64,000 nucleotides of DNA. It comes from Nocardioidaceae bacterium (GTDB lineage: Bacteria; Actinomycetota; Actinomycetes; Propionibacteriales; Nocardioidaceae). The stretch spans positions 124,001 to 188,000 of the forward strand of contig JAGIBL010000001.1 in assembly GCA_017744365.1 (NCBI GenBank), read 5' to 3'. Below are positions 14,693 to 23,480 of the stretch, in pieces (within the stretch, counting starts at the first letter, position 1; every line of letters begins with the position of its first letter). The notes beneath the pieces are model-generated. The model was not told the origin of the DNA and searched no databases. It saw only the letters and a program-made list of their open reading frames with translations. The translations under genes were made by a program, and so were the position numbers.

Positions 14693-15821
14693 CGGACAGC
14701 GGGCCGACGGATCGCGCAGCCTGCGGCTGAGCAAGCTCACCAAGGAGTTCGCCGCGTTCACCGCGGTGAAGTCCCTGGACCTCGAGGTGCCCGCGGGCTC
14801 GTTCTTCGCGCTGCTCGGACCCTCGGGCTGCGGGAAGACCACCACGCTCCGGATGGTGGCCGGGCTGGAGACGCCGACCTCGGGCAGCATCCACCTCGGC
14901 GACCTGGACGTCACCTACGAGAAGCCGTACCGGAGGCCGGTGAACACCGTCTTCCAGAACTACGCGCTCTTCCCACACCTCGACATCTACGAGAACGTCG
15001 CGTTCGGGCTACGCCGTCGTGGCGGCAAGGAGGTCGACCGGCAGGTGCGCGAGATGCTCGACCTGGTCGAGCTCACCACCCAGGCCCGCAAGAAGCCGCC
15101 GCAGCTCTCGGGTGGCCAGCAGCAACGGGTCGCTCTCGCCCGGGCGCTCATCAACCGGCCCGACGTGCTCCTGCTCGACGAGCCGCTCGGTGCCCTGGAC
15201 CTCAAGCTGCGCCGCTCGATGCAGCTGGAGATCAAGCGGATCCAGACCGAGGTCGGCCTCACCTTCGTGCACGTCACGCACGACCAGGAGGAGGCGATGA
15301 CGATGGCCGACACCATCGCGGTGATGAACGCCGGCGTCATCGAGCAGATGGGGTCCCCGGACGAGCTCTACGAGAACCCGCGGACGACCTTCGTCGCCAA
15401 CTTCCTCGGACAGTCCAACCTGATCGCCGGCACCATCGTCGGCCGGGATGGTGACGTGGTGAAGGTCGACATGGAGGGCACCGTCGTCTCGATCCCAGCC
15501 GAGCGTGCTCATGCCGACGCCGGGAAGGGCTGGGTCGGGATCCGCCCGGAGAAGGTGCTGATCGCCCCCGCCGGCGAGCCGATCAACGCGCCGGGCAACC
15601 ACATGACGGGCGGGGTCGTCACCGACGTCAGCTTCGTGGGCGTCTCCACGCAGTACCTGGTGCGGATGCCGTGGGGCCAGGAGCTGATGGTCTTCGAGCA
15701 GAACACCGGCCACCGCGCGATGCTCGCGCCCGGTACGCACGTCGACGTCTCCTGGCGCCCCGAGTTCGCGTTCCTGCTCGACGCCAGCCAGGACGTCAAC
15801 GCCGGCATCGAGGAGGCCTGA
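14676..15821 (+). CDS. potA: Polyamine ABC transporter ATP-binding protein PotA
   Basis: 381-aa ATPase energising the polyamine importer. An N-terminal ABC domain has Walker [11 protein letters not shown]-loop [10 protein letters not shown], signature LSGGQQQR, Walker [13 protein letters not shown] and the switch His in [11 protein letters not shown]-terminal TOBE domain (about 270-375, [30 protein letters not shown]) follows. The ATG at 14676 is preceded at nine bases by AAGGAG inside the potD 3' end, which fixes the start. The stop shares one base with the potB start (TGATG). Confidence 0.95.
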   Translation: MSQAANGQRADGSRSLRLSKLTKEFAAFTAVKSLDLEVPAGSFFALLGPSGCGKTTTLRMVAGLETPTSGSIHLGDLDVTYEKPYRRPVNTVFQNYALFPHLDIYENVAFGLRRRGGKEVDRQVREMLDLVELTTQARKKPPQLSGGQQQRVALARALINRPDVLLLDEPLGALDLKLRRSMQLEIKRIQTEVGLTFVHVTHDQEEAMTMADTIAVMNAGVIEQMGSPDELYENPRTTFVANFLGQSNLIAGTIVGRDGDVVKVDMEGTVVSIPAERAHADAGKGWVGIRPEKVLIAPAGEPINAPGNHMTGGVVTDVSFVGVSTQYLVRMPWGQELMVFEQNTGHRAMLAPGTHVDVSWRPEFAFLLDASQDVNAGIEEA

Positions 15822-16720
15822 TGGCCGCGGTCGAGACCAGCGCACCGCCGGGGCCCACCACCCCGGCACAGCCGGGGCGTCGCAAGCTCACCGGCTACTG
15901 GCTGTTGCTGCCTGGCGCGCTCTGGCTCGGGGTCTTCTTCGTGATCCCGTTCTACTCGCTGCTGGCCACGAGCCTGTACGACCCGAAGGGGTCCGTGCTC
16001 GGCGGGTACGACGTCACCTTCCACCTCGCGAACTTCGTCGACGCCATCCGCGACAACGCCGACGTGCTGGTCCGGTCGCTCTGGTACGCGGGGCTGGCGA
16101 CTCTGTTCTGCCTGCTGCTCGGCTACGTGCTGGCCTACGCGATTGCGTTCAAGGCGGGCCGTTGGCGCAACCTGCTGCTGGTGCTGGTGATCGCGCCGTT
16201 CTTCACCAGCTTCCTGGTGCGCACGCTGTCCTGGAAGCTCATCCTTGCCGACGACGGCTTCGTGGTGAACACGCTGCAGACCCTGCACCTGATGGGTGAC
16301 AACGACCGGCTGCTGGCCACGCCGGTCGCGGTGATCGCCGGCCTGACCTACAACTTCCTGCCGTTCATGGTGCTGCCGCTCTACGCCAGCCTGGAGAAGA
16401 TCGACCACCGGCTGATCGAGGCGGCCGGCGACCTCTACGCCTCGCCGGTGCGGGCGTGGTTCAAGGTGACCTGGCCGCTCTCGCTGCCCGGCGTGGTGGC
16501 CGGCACGCTGCTCACCTTCATCCCGGCCGCGGGCGACTACATCAACGCCTCGCTGCTGGGCAGCCCCAACCAGCGGATGGTCGGCAACGTGATCCAGAAC
16601 CTCTTCTCGGCCACCGGTGACTACGCGGCCGCCGGTGCGCTCTCGGTGATCCTGTTGACGATCATCATCGGCCTGGTGCTGATCTACGTCCGTACGGCGG
16701 GGACGGAGGACCTGGTATGA
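15821..16720 (+). CDS. potB: Polyamine ABC transporter permease PotB
   Basis: 299-aa inner-membrane permease. After a Pro-rich cytosolic N-terminus it has about six transmembrane helices, starting LTGYWLLLPGALWLGVFFVIP. The EAA loop that docks on PotA is EAAGDLYASPVRAWFKVTWPLSLPG. It overlaps potA by one base and potC by four (ATGA), so the subunits are translationally coupled. It forms a heterodimer with PotC. Confidence 0.93.
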   Translation: MAAVETSAPPGPTTPAQPGRRKLTGYWLLLPGALWLGVFFVIPFYSLLATSLYDPKGSVLGGYDVTFHLANFVDAIRDNADVLVRSLWYAGLATLFCLLLGYVLAYAIAFKAGRWRNLLLVLVIAPFFTSFLVRTLSWKLILADDGFVVNTLQTLHLMGDNDRLLATPVAVIAGLTYNFLPFMVLPLYASLEKIDHRLIEAAGDLYASPVRAWFKVTWPLSLPGVVAGTLLTFIPAAGDYINASLLGSPNQRMVGNVIQNLFSATGDYAAAGALSVILLTIIIGLVLIYVRTAGTEDLV

Positions 16721-17538
16721 CCGGCCTCGGACGTCTCCGGCTGTGGGTGGGCGACCACCTCATCATGCTGCTCGGCCTGCTCGTGCTCGTGTACATGTTC
16801 GTGCCGATCGCGGTCGTCGTGATGATGAGCTTCAACGACAACTCCAAGTCCCGCAACGTCTACAAGTTCCAGAGCTTCACCTGGGACAACTGGACCAACC
16901 CGTGCAAGCCGAGCGGGATGTGCCACGACGTGGTGGTCAGCATCGAGATCGGCCTGCTCGCCACCGTGGCGGCGACGATCCTGGGCACGCTGGCCGCGTT
17001 CGCGATGGTGCGGCACCAGTTCGTGGGTCGCTCGGTGGCGAACCTGGTGGTGTTCCTGCCGATGGCCACCCCCGAGATCGTCATGGGTTCCTCGCTGCTG
17101 TCCCTCTTCGTGGTGGCGCCGATCGTGCCGCTGGGCTTCTGGACGATCTTCATCGCGCACGTGATGTTCTGCATCTCGTTCGTGATCGTCACCGTGAAGG
17201 CGCGTCTCTCCGGTCTCGACCAGAACCTCGAGCAGGCGGCGATGGACCTCTACGCGACCGAGTCGCAGACGTTCTGGCGGGTCACCTTCCCACTGGTGCT
17301 GCCGGGCATCCTGGCCGCGGCGCTGCTGAGCTTCTCGCTCTCCTTCGACGACTTCATCATCACCAACCTGAACGCCGGCCAGACGGTCACCTTCCCGATG
17401 TTCGTCTGGGGCTCCGCGCAGCGCGGCGTGCCGATGCAGGTCAACGTGGTGGGCACAGTGATGTTCCTGGTCTCGATCGCGATCGTCCTCGGCGGCGAGC
17501 TGAACAGCCGCCGGCGGGCGCGCGCTCTCGCGTCGTGA
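16717..17538 (+). CDS. potC: Polyamine ABC transporter permease PotC
   Basis: 273-aa permease partner of PotB with about six membrane helices, beginning HLIMLLGLLVLVYMFVPIAVVV. The EAA loop is EQAAMDLYATESQTFWRVTFPLVLPG, and FSLSFDDFIITNL is typical of PotC. Its stop overlaps the GTG of the following FAD oxidoreductase (GTGA). Uptake and oxidation are therefore encoded on one transcript. Confidence 0.93.
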   Translation: MTGLGRLRLWVGDHLIMLLGLLVLVYMFVPIAVVVMMSFNDNSKSRNVYKFQSFTWDNWTNPCKPSGMCHDVVVSIEIGLLATVAATILGTLAAFAMVRHQFVGRSVANLVVFLPMATPEIVMGSSLLSLFVVAPIVPLGFWTIFIAHVMFCISFVIVTVKARLSGLDQNLEQAAMDLYATESQTFWRVTFPLVLPGILAAALLSFSLSFDDFIITNLNAGQTVTFPMFVWGSAQRGVPMQVNVVGTVMFLVSIAIVLGGELNSRRRARALAS

Positions 17539-18932
17539 CGCGCGCTCTGGCCGAGGCCCGTGCGGTTCCGTACTGGCTCGAGGACCCGGCTCGCCCGGAG
17601 CCGCTGGCGCCCCTGACCGGTGCGGCGCAGGCCGACCTGGTCGTGGTGGGCGGCGGCTACCTCGGGCTGTGGACAGCGCTGCTGGCGGTCACCCGCGAGC
17701 CCGGACGCGACGTGCTGCTGGTGGAGGGGGAGACCTGCGGGCACGCGGCCAGCGGGCGCAACGGCGGCTTCTGCGAGGCCAGCCTCACCCACGGCTTCGG
17801 CAACGGCCTGTCCCGCTGGCCCGAGGAGCTCGGCACGCTGCTGCGGCTGGGCCGGGAGAACCTGGACGCGATCGAGGCCGCGGTCGCCGAGCACGGCATC
17901 GACTGCGACTTCCTGCGCTCGGGCGCGCTCAGCGTGGCCACCAGGACCGACCAGCTGGCCGACCTCGCCGACGAGCACGCGCTGGCGGCGTCGTACGGGG
18001 AGAAGCTGGAGCTGCTCGACGCCGACCAGGTGCGCGCCCGGGTGGACTCACCGACGTACCTCGGGGCGGTGCACGACCCGGAGTCCGCGGTGATCGAGCC
18101 GGCCCGGCTGGCGTGGGGACTGCGGGCGGCCTGCCTGCGCGCGGGGGTGCGGATCCACGAGCACACCCGCGTGGACGCCGTACGTCGTGAGGGCGGCCGG
18201 CGTGAGGGCGGCCGGATCGCGCTGCGGACCACCGGCGGCACCGTCACGGCCCGCCAGGTCGTGCTCGCCACCAACGCGTTCCGCCCGCTGCTGCGCCGGC
18301 TGCGGCTGCGCGTGGTGCCGGTCTACGACTACGCGCTGATGACCGAGCCGCTCTCGCCCGAGCAGCGCGCCGCGATCGGCTGGAGCGGCCGCGAGGGGAT
18401 CTCGGACCGGACCAACCAGTTCCACTACTACCGGACCACCCGCGACGGGCGGATCCTGTGGGGCGGGTACGACGCGATCTACCACTACGGCAGCGGACAG
18501 CGGCCGTCGTACGAGCAGCGTCCGGAGACCTTCGAGGTGCTGGCCCGCAACTTCGCGACGACCTTCCCGCAGCTCGAGGGCCTGCGGTTCACGCACTCCT
18601 GGGGCGGCGTGATCGACACCTGCACCCGGTTCACCGCGTTCCACGGCACCGCGTACGACGACAACCTGGCCTACGCGCTCGGCTTCACCGGACTCGGCGT
18701 CGGGGCGACGCGGTTCGCCGCCGAGGTCGCCCTGGACCAGCTGGCCGGCCTGGACACCGAGCGCACCGCGCTGCGGATGGTGCGCGAGAAGCCGCTGCCG
18801 TTCCCGCCCGAGCCGTTCCGCTGGGCCGGCGTGCAGGCCACCCGCTGGTCCCTGGCCCGCGCCGACCGCACCGGCAAGGAGAACCTCTGGCTCAAGACCA
18901 TGGACCGACTGGGCCTGGGCTTCGACTCCTGA
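17535..18932 (+). CDS. FAD-dependent amine oxidoreductase (PuuB/DAO-like), second copy
   Basis: 465-aa flavoenzyme of the DAO family: LVVVGGGYLGLWTALLA (about 35-51) binds ADP-FAD, GHAASGRNGGFCEASLTHG follows, and LGFTGLGVGATRFAAEVALDQL is the C-terminal FAD contact. Directly coupled to potC (GTGA), it is the likely first oxidation step for imported polyamine or a derivative. It is a paralogue of the protein at 11542. An in-phase perfect 15-bp tandem duplication at 18186-18215 yields the peptide REGGRREGGR, an apparent recent slippage insertion between domains. Whether it acts on free polyamine, glutamylated polyamine or another amine cannot be decided from sequence. Confidence 0.85.
   Translation: MTRALAEARAVPYWLEDPARPEPLAPLTGAAQADLVVVGGGYLGLWTALLAVTREPGRDVLLVEGETCGHAASGRNGGFCEASLTHGFGNGLSRWPEELGTLLRLGRENLDAIEAAVAEHGIDCDFLRSGALSVATRTDQLADLADEHALAASYGEKLELLDADQVRARVDSPTYLGAVHDPESAVIEPARLAWGLRAACLRAGVRIHEHTRVDAVRREGGRREGGRIALRTTGGTVTARQVVLATNAFRPLLRRLRLRVVPVYDYALMTEPLSPEQRAAIGWSGREGISDRTNQFHYYRTTRDGRILWGGYDAIYHYGSGQRPSYEQRPETFEVLARNFATTFPQLEGLRFTHSWGGVIDTCTRFTAFHGTAYDDNLAYALGFTGLGVGATRFAAEVALDQLAGLDTERTALRMVREKPLPFPPEPFRWAGVQATRWSLARADRTGKENLWLKTMDRLGLGFDS
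18186..18215 (+). repeat. Perfect 15-bp tandem duplication inside the oxidoreductase gene
   Basis: CGTGAGGGCGGCCGG is present twice back to back (18186-18200 and 18201-18215). It is in frame and adds five residues, consistent with replication slippage. Confidence 0.8.
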
Positions 18933-18941
18933 CCCCTGTCC

Positions 18942-19012
18942 GCGAGCGGGCAGTTTGTCAGCCGCAAGCTGCCCGCTCGACGCGCTTCAGCGCGTACGCA
19001 CTGCCCGCTCGC
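18942..19012. terminator. Nested inverted repeats between convergent genes, likely bidirectional terminator
   Basis: GCGAGCGGGCAGT (18942-18954) can pair with ACTGCCCGCTCGC (19000-19012) over 13 bp. Its inner 10 bases GAGCGGGCAG can alternatively pair with the nearer CTGCCCGCTC (18969-18978). A third perfect hairpin, ACGCGC-TTCA-GCGCGT (18980-18995), sits inside. The element fills the 92-bp gap between the oxidoreductase (plus) and the aminotransferase (minus). It suits transcription termination from both sides, although no T-run is present. Confidence 0.55.
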
Positions 19013-19024
19013 GCTCCCTGGGGG

Positions 19025-20407
19025 TTACAGGTGGTTCTCGGCCTCGGTCAGCACCGAGCGCAGGATCTGCTCGATCTCGTCGAAGTGCTGCTGGTCGCAG
19101 ATCAGCGGCGGGGAGAGCTGGATGACCGGGTCGCCGCGGTCGTCGGCGCGGCAGTACAGCCCGGCGTCGAAGAGGGCCTTGGAGAGGAACCCGCGCAGCA
19201 GCCGCTCGGACTCGGCGTCGTCGAAGGTCTCCTTGGTGGCCTTGTCCTTGACGAGCTCGATCCCGTAGAAGTACCCGTCGCCGCGGACGTCACCGACCAG
19301 CGGCAGGTCGAGCAGCTTCTCCAGCGTGGCCCGGAACGCCCCCTCGGTGTCCCGGACGTGCTCGTTGAGCTGCTCGCGCTCGAAGATGTCCAGGTTGGCC
19401 ATCGCGACCGCGGTGGAGACCGGGTGGCCGCCGAAGGTGTAGCCGTGCATGAACGTCTCGGTGCCGGACTTGAACGGCTCGAACAGCCGGTCGGTGGCGA
19501 TCATCGCGCCCAGCGGGGAGTAGCCCGAGGTCAGGCCCTTGGCGCAGGTGATGATGTCGGGCTGGTAGCCGTAGCGCTCGGCGCCGAACATGTGCCCGAG
19601 CCGGCCGAACGCGCAGATCACCTCGTCGGAGACCAGCAGCACGTCGTACTCGTCGCAGATCTCCCGGACCCGCTGGAAGTAGCCCGGCGGCGGCGGGAAG
19701 CAGCCACCGGAGTTCTGCACCGGCTCCAGGAAGACCGCGGCCACCGTCTCGGGGCCCTCGAACTCGATCACCTCGGCGATCCGGTCCGCGGCCCAGCGGC
19801 CGAAGGCCTCGGGATCGTCCCCGTGCACGGGCGCCCGGTAGAGGTTGGTGTTCGGCACCCGGAACGTGCTCGGCACCAGCGGCTCGAACGGCGCCTTCAT
19901 CCCCGGCAGGCCGGTGATGGAGAGCGCGCCCTGGGGGGTGCCGTGGTAGGCGATCGCGCGGCTGATGACCTTGTGCTTGCCGGGCTTGCCGGTGAGCTTG
20001 AAGTACTGCTTGGCCAGCTTCCACGCGGTCTCGACGGCCTCGCCGCCGCCGGTGGTGAAGAAGACCCGGTTGAGGTCACCCGGCGCGTAGTCGGCGATCC
20101 GCGCGGCCAGGTCCATCGCGCCCGGGTGGGCGTAGGACCAGAGCGGGAAGAAGGCGAGCTCGGCGGCCTGCTTGGCGGCGGCCTCGGCGAGCTCGGTGCG
20201 GCCGTGGCCGGCCTGCACCACGAACAGCCCGGCCAGGCCGTCGAGGTAGCGCTTGCCCTGGGCGTCGTACACGTAGGCGCCGTCGCCACGCACGATCGTG
20301 GGGATGTCCGCGTGCTCGTACGACGAGTGCCGGGTGAAGTGCATCCAGAGGTGGTCGCGGGCGGCCTGCTGTCGGGCCGAGTCGTCGACCGGGTGCTGGG
20401 AAGTCAT
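19025..20407 (-). CDS. Class III PLP aminotransferase (putrescine/omega-amine:pyruvate type)
   Basis: 460-aa fold-type I PLP enzyme. The PLP pocket contains FTTGGGEAVETAWKLAKQY, AYHGTPQGALS, LLVSDEVICAFGR (the Asp that pairs with the pyridine N) and the Schiff-base Lys in IITCAKGLTSGYSPLGA. The sequence is closest in style to SpuC/omega-amine:pyruvate aminotransferases, which convert putrescine to 4-aminobutanal. It is divergent from an aminobutyraldehyde-type dehydrogenase that would take the product. The ATG at 20407 lies 6 bases from a -10-like box, so the mRNA may be leaderless. In-frame upstream codons reaching 20965 run antisense to the dehydrogenase and were not used. Confidence 0.9.
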   Translation of the reverse strand: MTSQHPVDDSARQQAARDHLWMHFTRHSSYEHADIPTIVRGDGAYVYDAQGKRYLDGLAGLFVVQAGHGRTELAEAAAKQAAELAFFPLWSYAHPGAMDLAARIADYAPGDLNRVFFTTGGGEAVETAWKLAKQYFKLTGKPGKHKVISRAIAYHGTPQGALSITGLPGMKAPFEPLVPSTFRVPNTNLYRAPVHGDDPEAFGRWAADRIAEVIEFEGPETVAAVFLEPVQNSGGCFPPPPGYFQRVREICDEYDVLLVSDEVICAFGRLGHMFGAERYGYQPDIITCAKGLTSGYSPLGAMIATDRLFEPFKSGTETFMHGYTFGGHPVSTAVAMANLDIFEREQLNEHVRDTEGAFRATLEKLLDLPLVGDVRGDGYFYGIELVKDKATKETFDDAESERLLRGFLSKALFDAGLYCRADDRGDPVIQLSPPLICDQQHFDEIEQILRSVLTEAENHL

Positions 20408-20413
20408 GCCCGA

Positions 20414-20442
20414 AGTGTGCCAAGTCGGATGCGCTCCGGCAA
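20414..20442 (-). promoter_or_regulatory. Promoter for the aminotransferase, apparently leaderless
   Basis: Reading the minus strand, TTGCCG (20442-20437), a 17-base spacer and CACACT (20419-20414) are followed after six bases by the ATG. This suggests transcription starts at or next to the start codon. Confidence 0.45.
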
Positions 20443-20499
20443 GTGAATCCGTGGTGTTTGGCTCAATTCGACGTCGCGATCCTGCATCACATTGCTCCA

Positions 20500-20520
20500 T
20501 GACAACGGATTTCGTCGTGA
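20500..20520. promoter_or_regulatory. Candidate operator shared by the aminotransferase and aldehyde dehydrogenase genes
   Basis: TGACAACG (20500-20507) and CGTCGTGA (20513-20520) form an imperfect inverted repeat (6 of 8 positions). TGACAACGGATT repeats the box found at 13450 upstream of potD, differing only at position 11. It abuts the presumed -35 of the dehydrogenase promoter, a position suited to control of both divergent genes. Confidence 0.45.
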
Positions 20521-20525
20521 TTTGC

Positions 20526-20556
20526 TTGACCCTGCCACGTCGCCCCGGTTGACTCT
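20526..20556 (+). promoter_or_regulatory. Putative promoter of the aldehyde dehydrogenase gene
   Basis: TTGACC (20526-20531) and GACTCT (20551-20556) are separated by 19 bases. Only five bases separate the -10 from the ATG at 20562, again fitting a leaderless transcript. The long spacer makes this tentative. Confidence 0.35.
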
Positions 20557-20561
20557 GGGCC

Positions 20562-22004
20562 ATGGCCCAGACCTCTTTCTCCAACATCGTCAACGGCGAG
20601 CGCGTGGACGCCGCCTCCGGCGCGACGTACGACGTGATCGACCCGACCACCGGCGAGGTGTACGCGACCGCGCCCGCGAGCTCGGCCGAGGACGTGGACC
20701 GCGCGTACGGCGCCGCCGCGGCCGCCTTCGAGACCTGGGGGCGCACCACCCCGAAGGAGCGCAGCGAGGCGCTGCTCAAGATCGCCGACGCCATCGACTC
20801 GCGCGCCAAGGAGATCACCGACGTCGAGGTGCGCGACACCGGCAAGCCGCTCGGGCTGACCCTGTCCGAGGAGCTGCCCCCGAGCTCGGACCACTTCCGC
20901 TTCTTCGCCGGGGCGGCCCGGCTGCTCGAGGGCAAGTCGGCGGGGGAGTACCTGCCCGGGCACACCTCCTGGATCCGCCGCGAGCCGATCGGCGTGGTCG
21001 GCCAGGTGACCCCGTGGAACTACCCGCTGATGATGATGATCTGGAAGATCGCACCGGCGCTCGCGGCCGGCAACACCATCGTGCTCAAGCCGAGCGACAC
21101 CACGCCCGCCTCGTCGGTCCTGCTCGCCGAGATCTGCCAGGAGTTCCTGCCGCCGGGCGTGCTCAACGTGGTCACCGGCGACCGTGACACCGGCCGTGCG
21201 CTGGTCCAGCACAAGACCCCGCAGCTGGTCGCGATCACCGGCTCCGTCCGCGCGGGCATGGAGGTCGCCGGTGCCGCCGCGACCGACCTCAAGCGGGTGC
21301 ACCTCGAGCTCGGTGGCAAGGCACCGGTGATCGTCTTCGACGACGCCGACGTGGAGGCCGCCGCCGAGGCGATCGCCGGCGCCGGCTACTTCAACGCCGG
21401 CCAGGACTGCACCGCGGCGACCCGGGTGCTCGCCGGACCGCGGGTGCACGACGACTTCGTCGCCGCGCTGGCCGAGCAGGCCCGCAACACCCGGACCGGC
21501 ATGCCCGACGACGAGGACGTGCTCTACGGCCCGCTCAACAACCCCGACCAGCTGGCGCGGGTCAGCGGCATGGTGGACCGGCTGCCCGACCACGCCCAGG
21601 TGCAGGCCGGCGGCGGCAGGGCCAGCGTCGCGGGCGGTGAGAACGGCTACTTCTACGAGCCCACCGTGCTCTCCGGGCTGCGCCAGGACGACGAGCAGAT
21701 CCAGAGCGAGATCTTCGGCCCGGTCATCACCGTGCAGCGGTTCTCCGACGAGGCCGAGGCGCTGCGCTGGGCCAACGGGGTCGAGTACGGGCTGTCCTCG
21801 AGCGTGTGGACCAAGGACCACGCCCGGGCGCTGCGGATGAGCCGCGACCTCGACTTCGGCGTCGTCTGGATCAACACGCACATCCCGTTCATCTCCGAGA
21901 TGCCGCACGGCGGGTTCAAGCACAGCGGCTACGGCAAGGACCTGTCGATGTACGGCCTGGAGGACTACACGAGGATCAAGCACGTGATGAGCTACATCGG
22001 ATGA
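20562..22004 (+). CDS. Aldehyde dehydrogenase, gamma-aminobutyraldehyde dehydrogenase type
   Basis: 480-aa NAD(P)-dependent ALDH superfamily enzyme. Motifs are PWNYPLMMMIWKIAPALAAGN (cofactor and oxyanion Asn), HLELGGKAPVIVFDDADV (general-base Glu) and FNAGQDCTAATRV (catalytic Cys). NTHIPFISEMPHGGFKHSGYGKD gives the aminobutyraldehyde/PuuC-PatD flavour. It would oxidise 4-aminobutanal to GABA, the step after the divergent aminotransferase. The final codons overlap the next start as ATGA. Substrate assignment combines family resemblance with pathway context. Confidence 0.88.
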   Translation: MAQTSFSNIVNGERVDAASGATYDVIDPTTGEVYATAPASSAEDVDRAYGAAAAAFETWGRTTPKERSEALLKIADAIDSRAKEITDVEVRDTGKPLGLTLSEELPPSSDHFRFFAGAARLLEGKSAGEYLPGHTSWIRREPIGVVGQVTPWNYPLMMMIWKIAPALAAGNTIVLKPSDTTPASSVLLAEICQEFLPPGVLNVVTGDRDTGRALVQHKTPQLVAITGSVRAGMEVAGAAATDLKRVHLELGGKAPVIVFDDADVEAAAEAIAGAGYFNAGQDCTAATRVLAGPRVHDDFVAALAEQARNTRTGMPDDEDVLYGPLNNPDQLARVSGMVDRLPDHAQVQAGGGRASVAGGENGYFYEPTVLSGLRQDDEQIQSEIFGPVITVQRFSDEAEALRWANGVEYGLSSSVWTKDHARALRMSRDLDFGVVWINTHIPFISEMPHGGFKHSGYGKDLSMYGLEDYTRIKHVMSYIG

Positions 22005-23224
22005 GGATCCTCCTGGTCGGCGCCGGCGGCGTCGGGTCCGCCTTCACGGCGATCGCCAGGCGCCGCGACTTCTTCGAGCTGTGCGTGGTCGCCGACCACG
22101 ACCTGGCTCGGGCGGAGAAGGCGGTCGCGGACGTGGCCGACGAGCGCTTCGTCGCCGCCCAGGTGGACGCCTCCGACGCGGTCTCGGTGGCCGCGCTCGC
22201 CCAGCACCATGGCGTCACCCACGTCATGAACGCGGTCGACCCGCGCTTCGTGATGCCGATCTTCGACGGGGCCCTGGTGGCCGGCGCCGACTACCTGGAC
22301 ATGGCGATGTCGCTGTCCCAGCCGCACCCGGAGGTCCCGTACGACGAGACCTGGGTCAAGCTCGGCGACGAGCAGCTCGCCGTGGCCGGGGAGTGGGAGA
22401 AGGCCGGCCGGCTGGCGCTGGTCGGGATCGGCGTGGAGCCCGGGCTCTCCGACGTCTTCGCCCGCTACGCCGCCGACCACCTCTTCTCCGAGATCGAGGA
22501 GCTGAACACGCGCGATGGCTCGAACCTGGTCGTCGACGGGTACGAGTTCGCACCGTCGTTCTCGATCTGGACGACGATCGAGGAGTGCCTCAACCCGCCG
22601 GTGATCTGGGAGAGGGACCGGGGCTGGTTCACCACCGAGCCGTTCTCCGAGCCGGAGGTCTTCGACTTCCCCGAGGGCATCGGCCCGGTCGAGTGCGTCA
22701 ACGTCGAGCACGAGGAGGTGCTGCTGATGCCTCGCTGGGTCGAGGCGAAGCGGGCCACCTTCAAGTACGGCCTCGGTGCCGAGTTCATCGACGTGCTCAG
22801 GACACTGCACAAGCTCGGCCTGGACCGCACCGAGAAGGTGCGCGTCGGCGGCGTGGAGGTCAGCCCGCGCGACGTGGTCGCCGCCTGCCTGCCCAACCCG
22901 GCCGAGCTGGGCCCGCGGATGACCGGGAAGACCTGCGCGGGGCTCTGGGTGACCGGCACCGGCCTCGACGGGAAGCCCCGCTCGACGTACCTGTACCACG
23001 TGGTCGACAACGCCTGGTCGATGGCCGAGTACGGCCACCAGTGCGTGGTCTGGCAGACCGCGGTCAACCCGGTGGTGGCGCTGGAGCTGCTCGCGAACGG
23101 CACCTGGTCCGGGGCCGGCGTGCTCGGCCCGGAGGCGTTCGACGCGGTCCCGTTCCTGGACCTGCTGACCGCCTACGGCTCCCCGTGGGCCATCGAGGAG
23201 GTCGGCTCCCAGGAGCTCACTTGA
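22001..23224 (+). CDS. Saccharopine dehydrogenase/carboxynorspermidine-dehydrogenase-like protein
   Basis: 407-aa oxidoreductase with an N-terminal Rossmann motif MRILLVGAGGVGSAF, then HVMNAVDPRFVMPIFDGALVAGADYLDMAMS and GIGVEPGLSDVFARYAADHLF. This is the family of saccharopine and carboxynorspermidine dehydrogenases, which act on secondary amines formed between an aldehyde and an amino acid. It is coupled to the aldehyde dehydrogenase by ATGA, so it probably processes a related amino aldehyde, but its exact reaction is unknown. Its last eight bases overlap the convergent PqqD-like gene. Confidence 0.8.
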   Translation: MRILLVGAGGVGSAFTAIARRRDFFELCVVADHDLARAEKAVADVADERFVAAQVDASDAVSVAALAQHHGVTHVMNAVDPRFVMPIFDGALVAGADYLDMAMSLSQPHPEVPYDETWVKLGDEQLAVAGEWEKAGRLALVGIGVEPGLSDVFARYAADHLFSEIEELNTRDGSNLVVDGYEFAPSFSIWTTIEECLNPPVIWERDRGWFTTEPFSEPEVFDFPEGIGPVECVNVEHEEVLLMPRWVEAKRATFKYGLGAEFIDVLRTLHKLGLDRTEKVRVGGVEVSPRDVVAACLPNPAELGPRMTGKTCAGLWVTGTGLDGKPRSTYLYHVVDNAWSMAEYGHQCVVWQTAVNPVVALELLANGTWSGAGVLGPEAFDAVPFLDLLTAYGSPWAIEEVGSQELT

Positions 23225-23480
23225 CCCGGACGATGTCCTTGTCGAGCAGCTGCCTCAGGAACGCCTCGATGTCGGCCCGGCAGCCCTCGGCGGTGACGTC
23301 GTACTCCGCGGCCACCAGCGTGCACAGCTCGTCGAGCGTACGGGGCGTCTCCAGGTGGTGCCACAGCGATGCGGCGACGTCCTTGAGACCGTAGTACTCG
23401 CCCTGGTCCTGGCCCATCATCACCAGCTCGCCGTCCATCTCGACGGCACGCAGGTCGGGTCGGCGGACGTACTCGGTCAT
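23217..23480 (-). CDS. PqqD-like RiPP recognition protein (lasso B1 type)
   Basis: 87-aa stand-alone PqqD/RRE protein. It contains YVRRPDLRAVEMDGELVMM, then GEYYGLKDVAASLWHHL and CRADIEAFLRQLLDKDIV: three strands followed by three helices that bind a RiPP leader and deliver it to processing enzymes. In lasso peptide systems this is the B1 half of the split leader protease and recognises the YxxP motif, which is present in the precursor at 24939-25067. AGGAG lies five bases before the ATG, and the start overlaps the kinase stop (ATGA). It is the last gene of the minus-strand A-B2-K-B1 set. Confidence 0.85.
   Translation of the reverse strand: MTEYVRRPDLRAVEMDGELVMMGQDQGEYYGLKDVAASLWHHLETPRTLDELCTLVAAEYDVTAEGCRADIEAFLRQLLDKDIVRVK

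Noticed and set aside
20408-20965. N-terminal extension of the class III aminotransferase
   Set aside because: Runs antisense through the aldehyde dehydrogenase start and its control region; the family N-terminus is complete from 20407.
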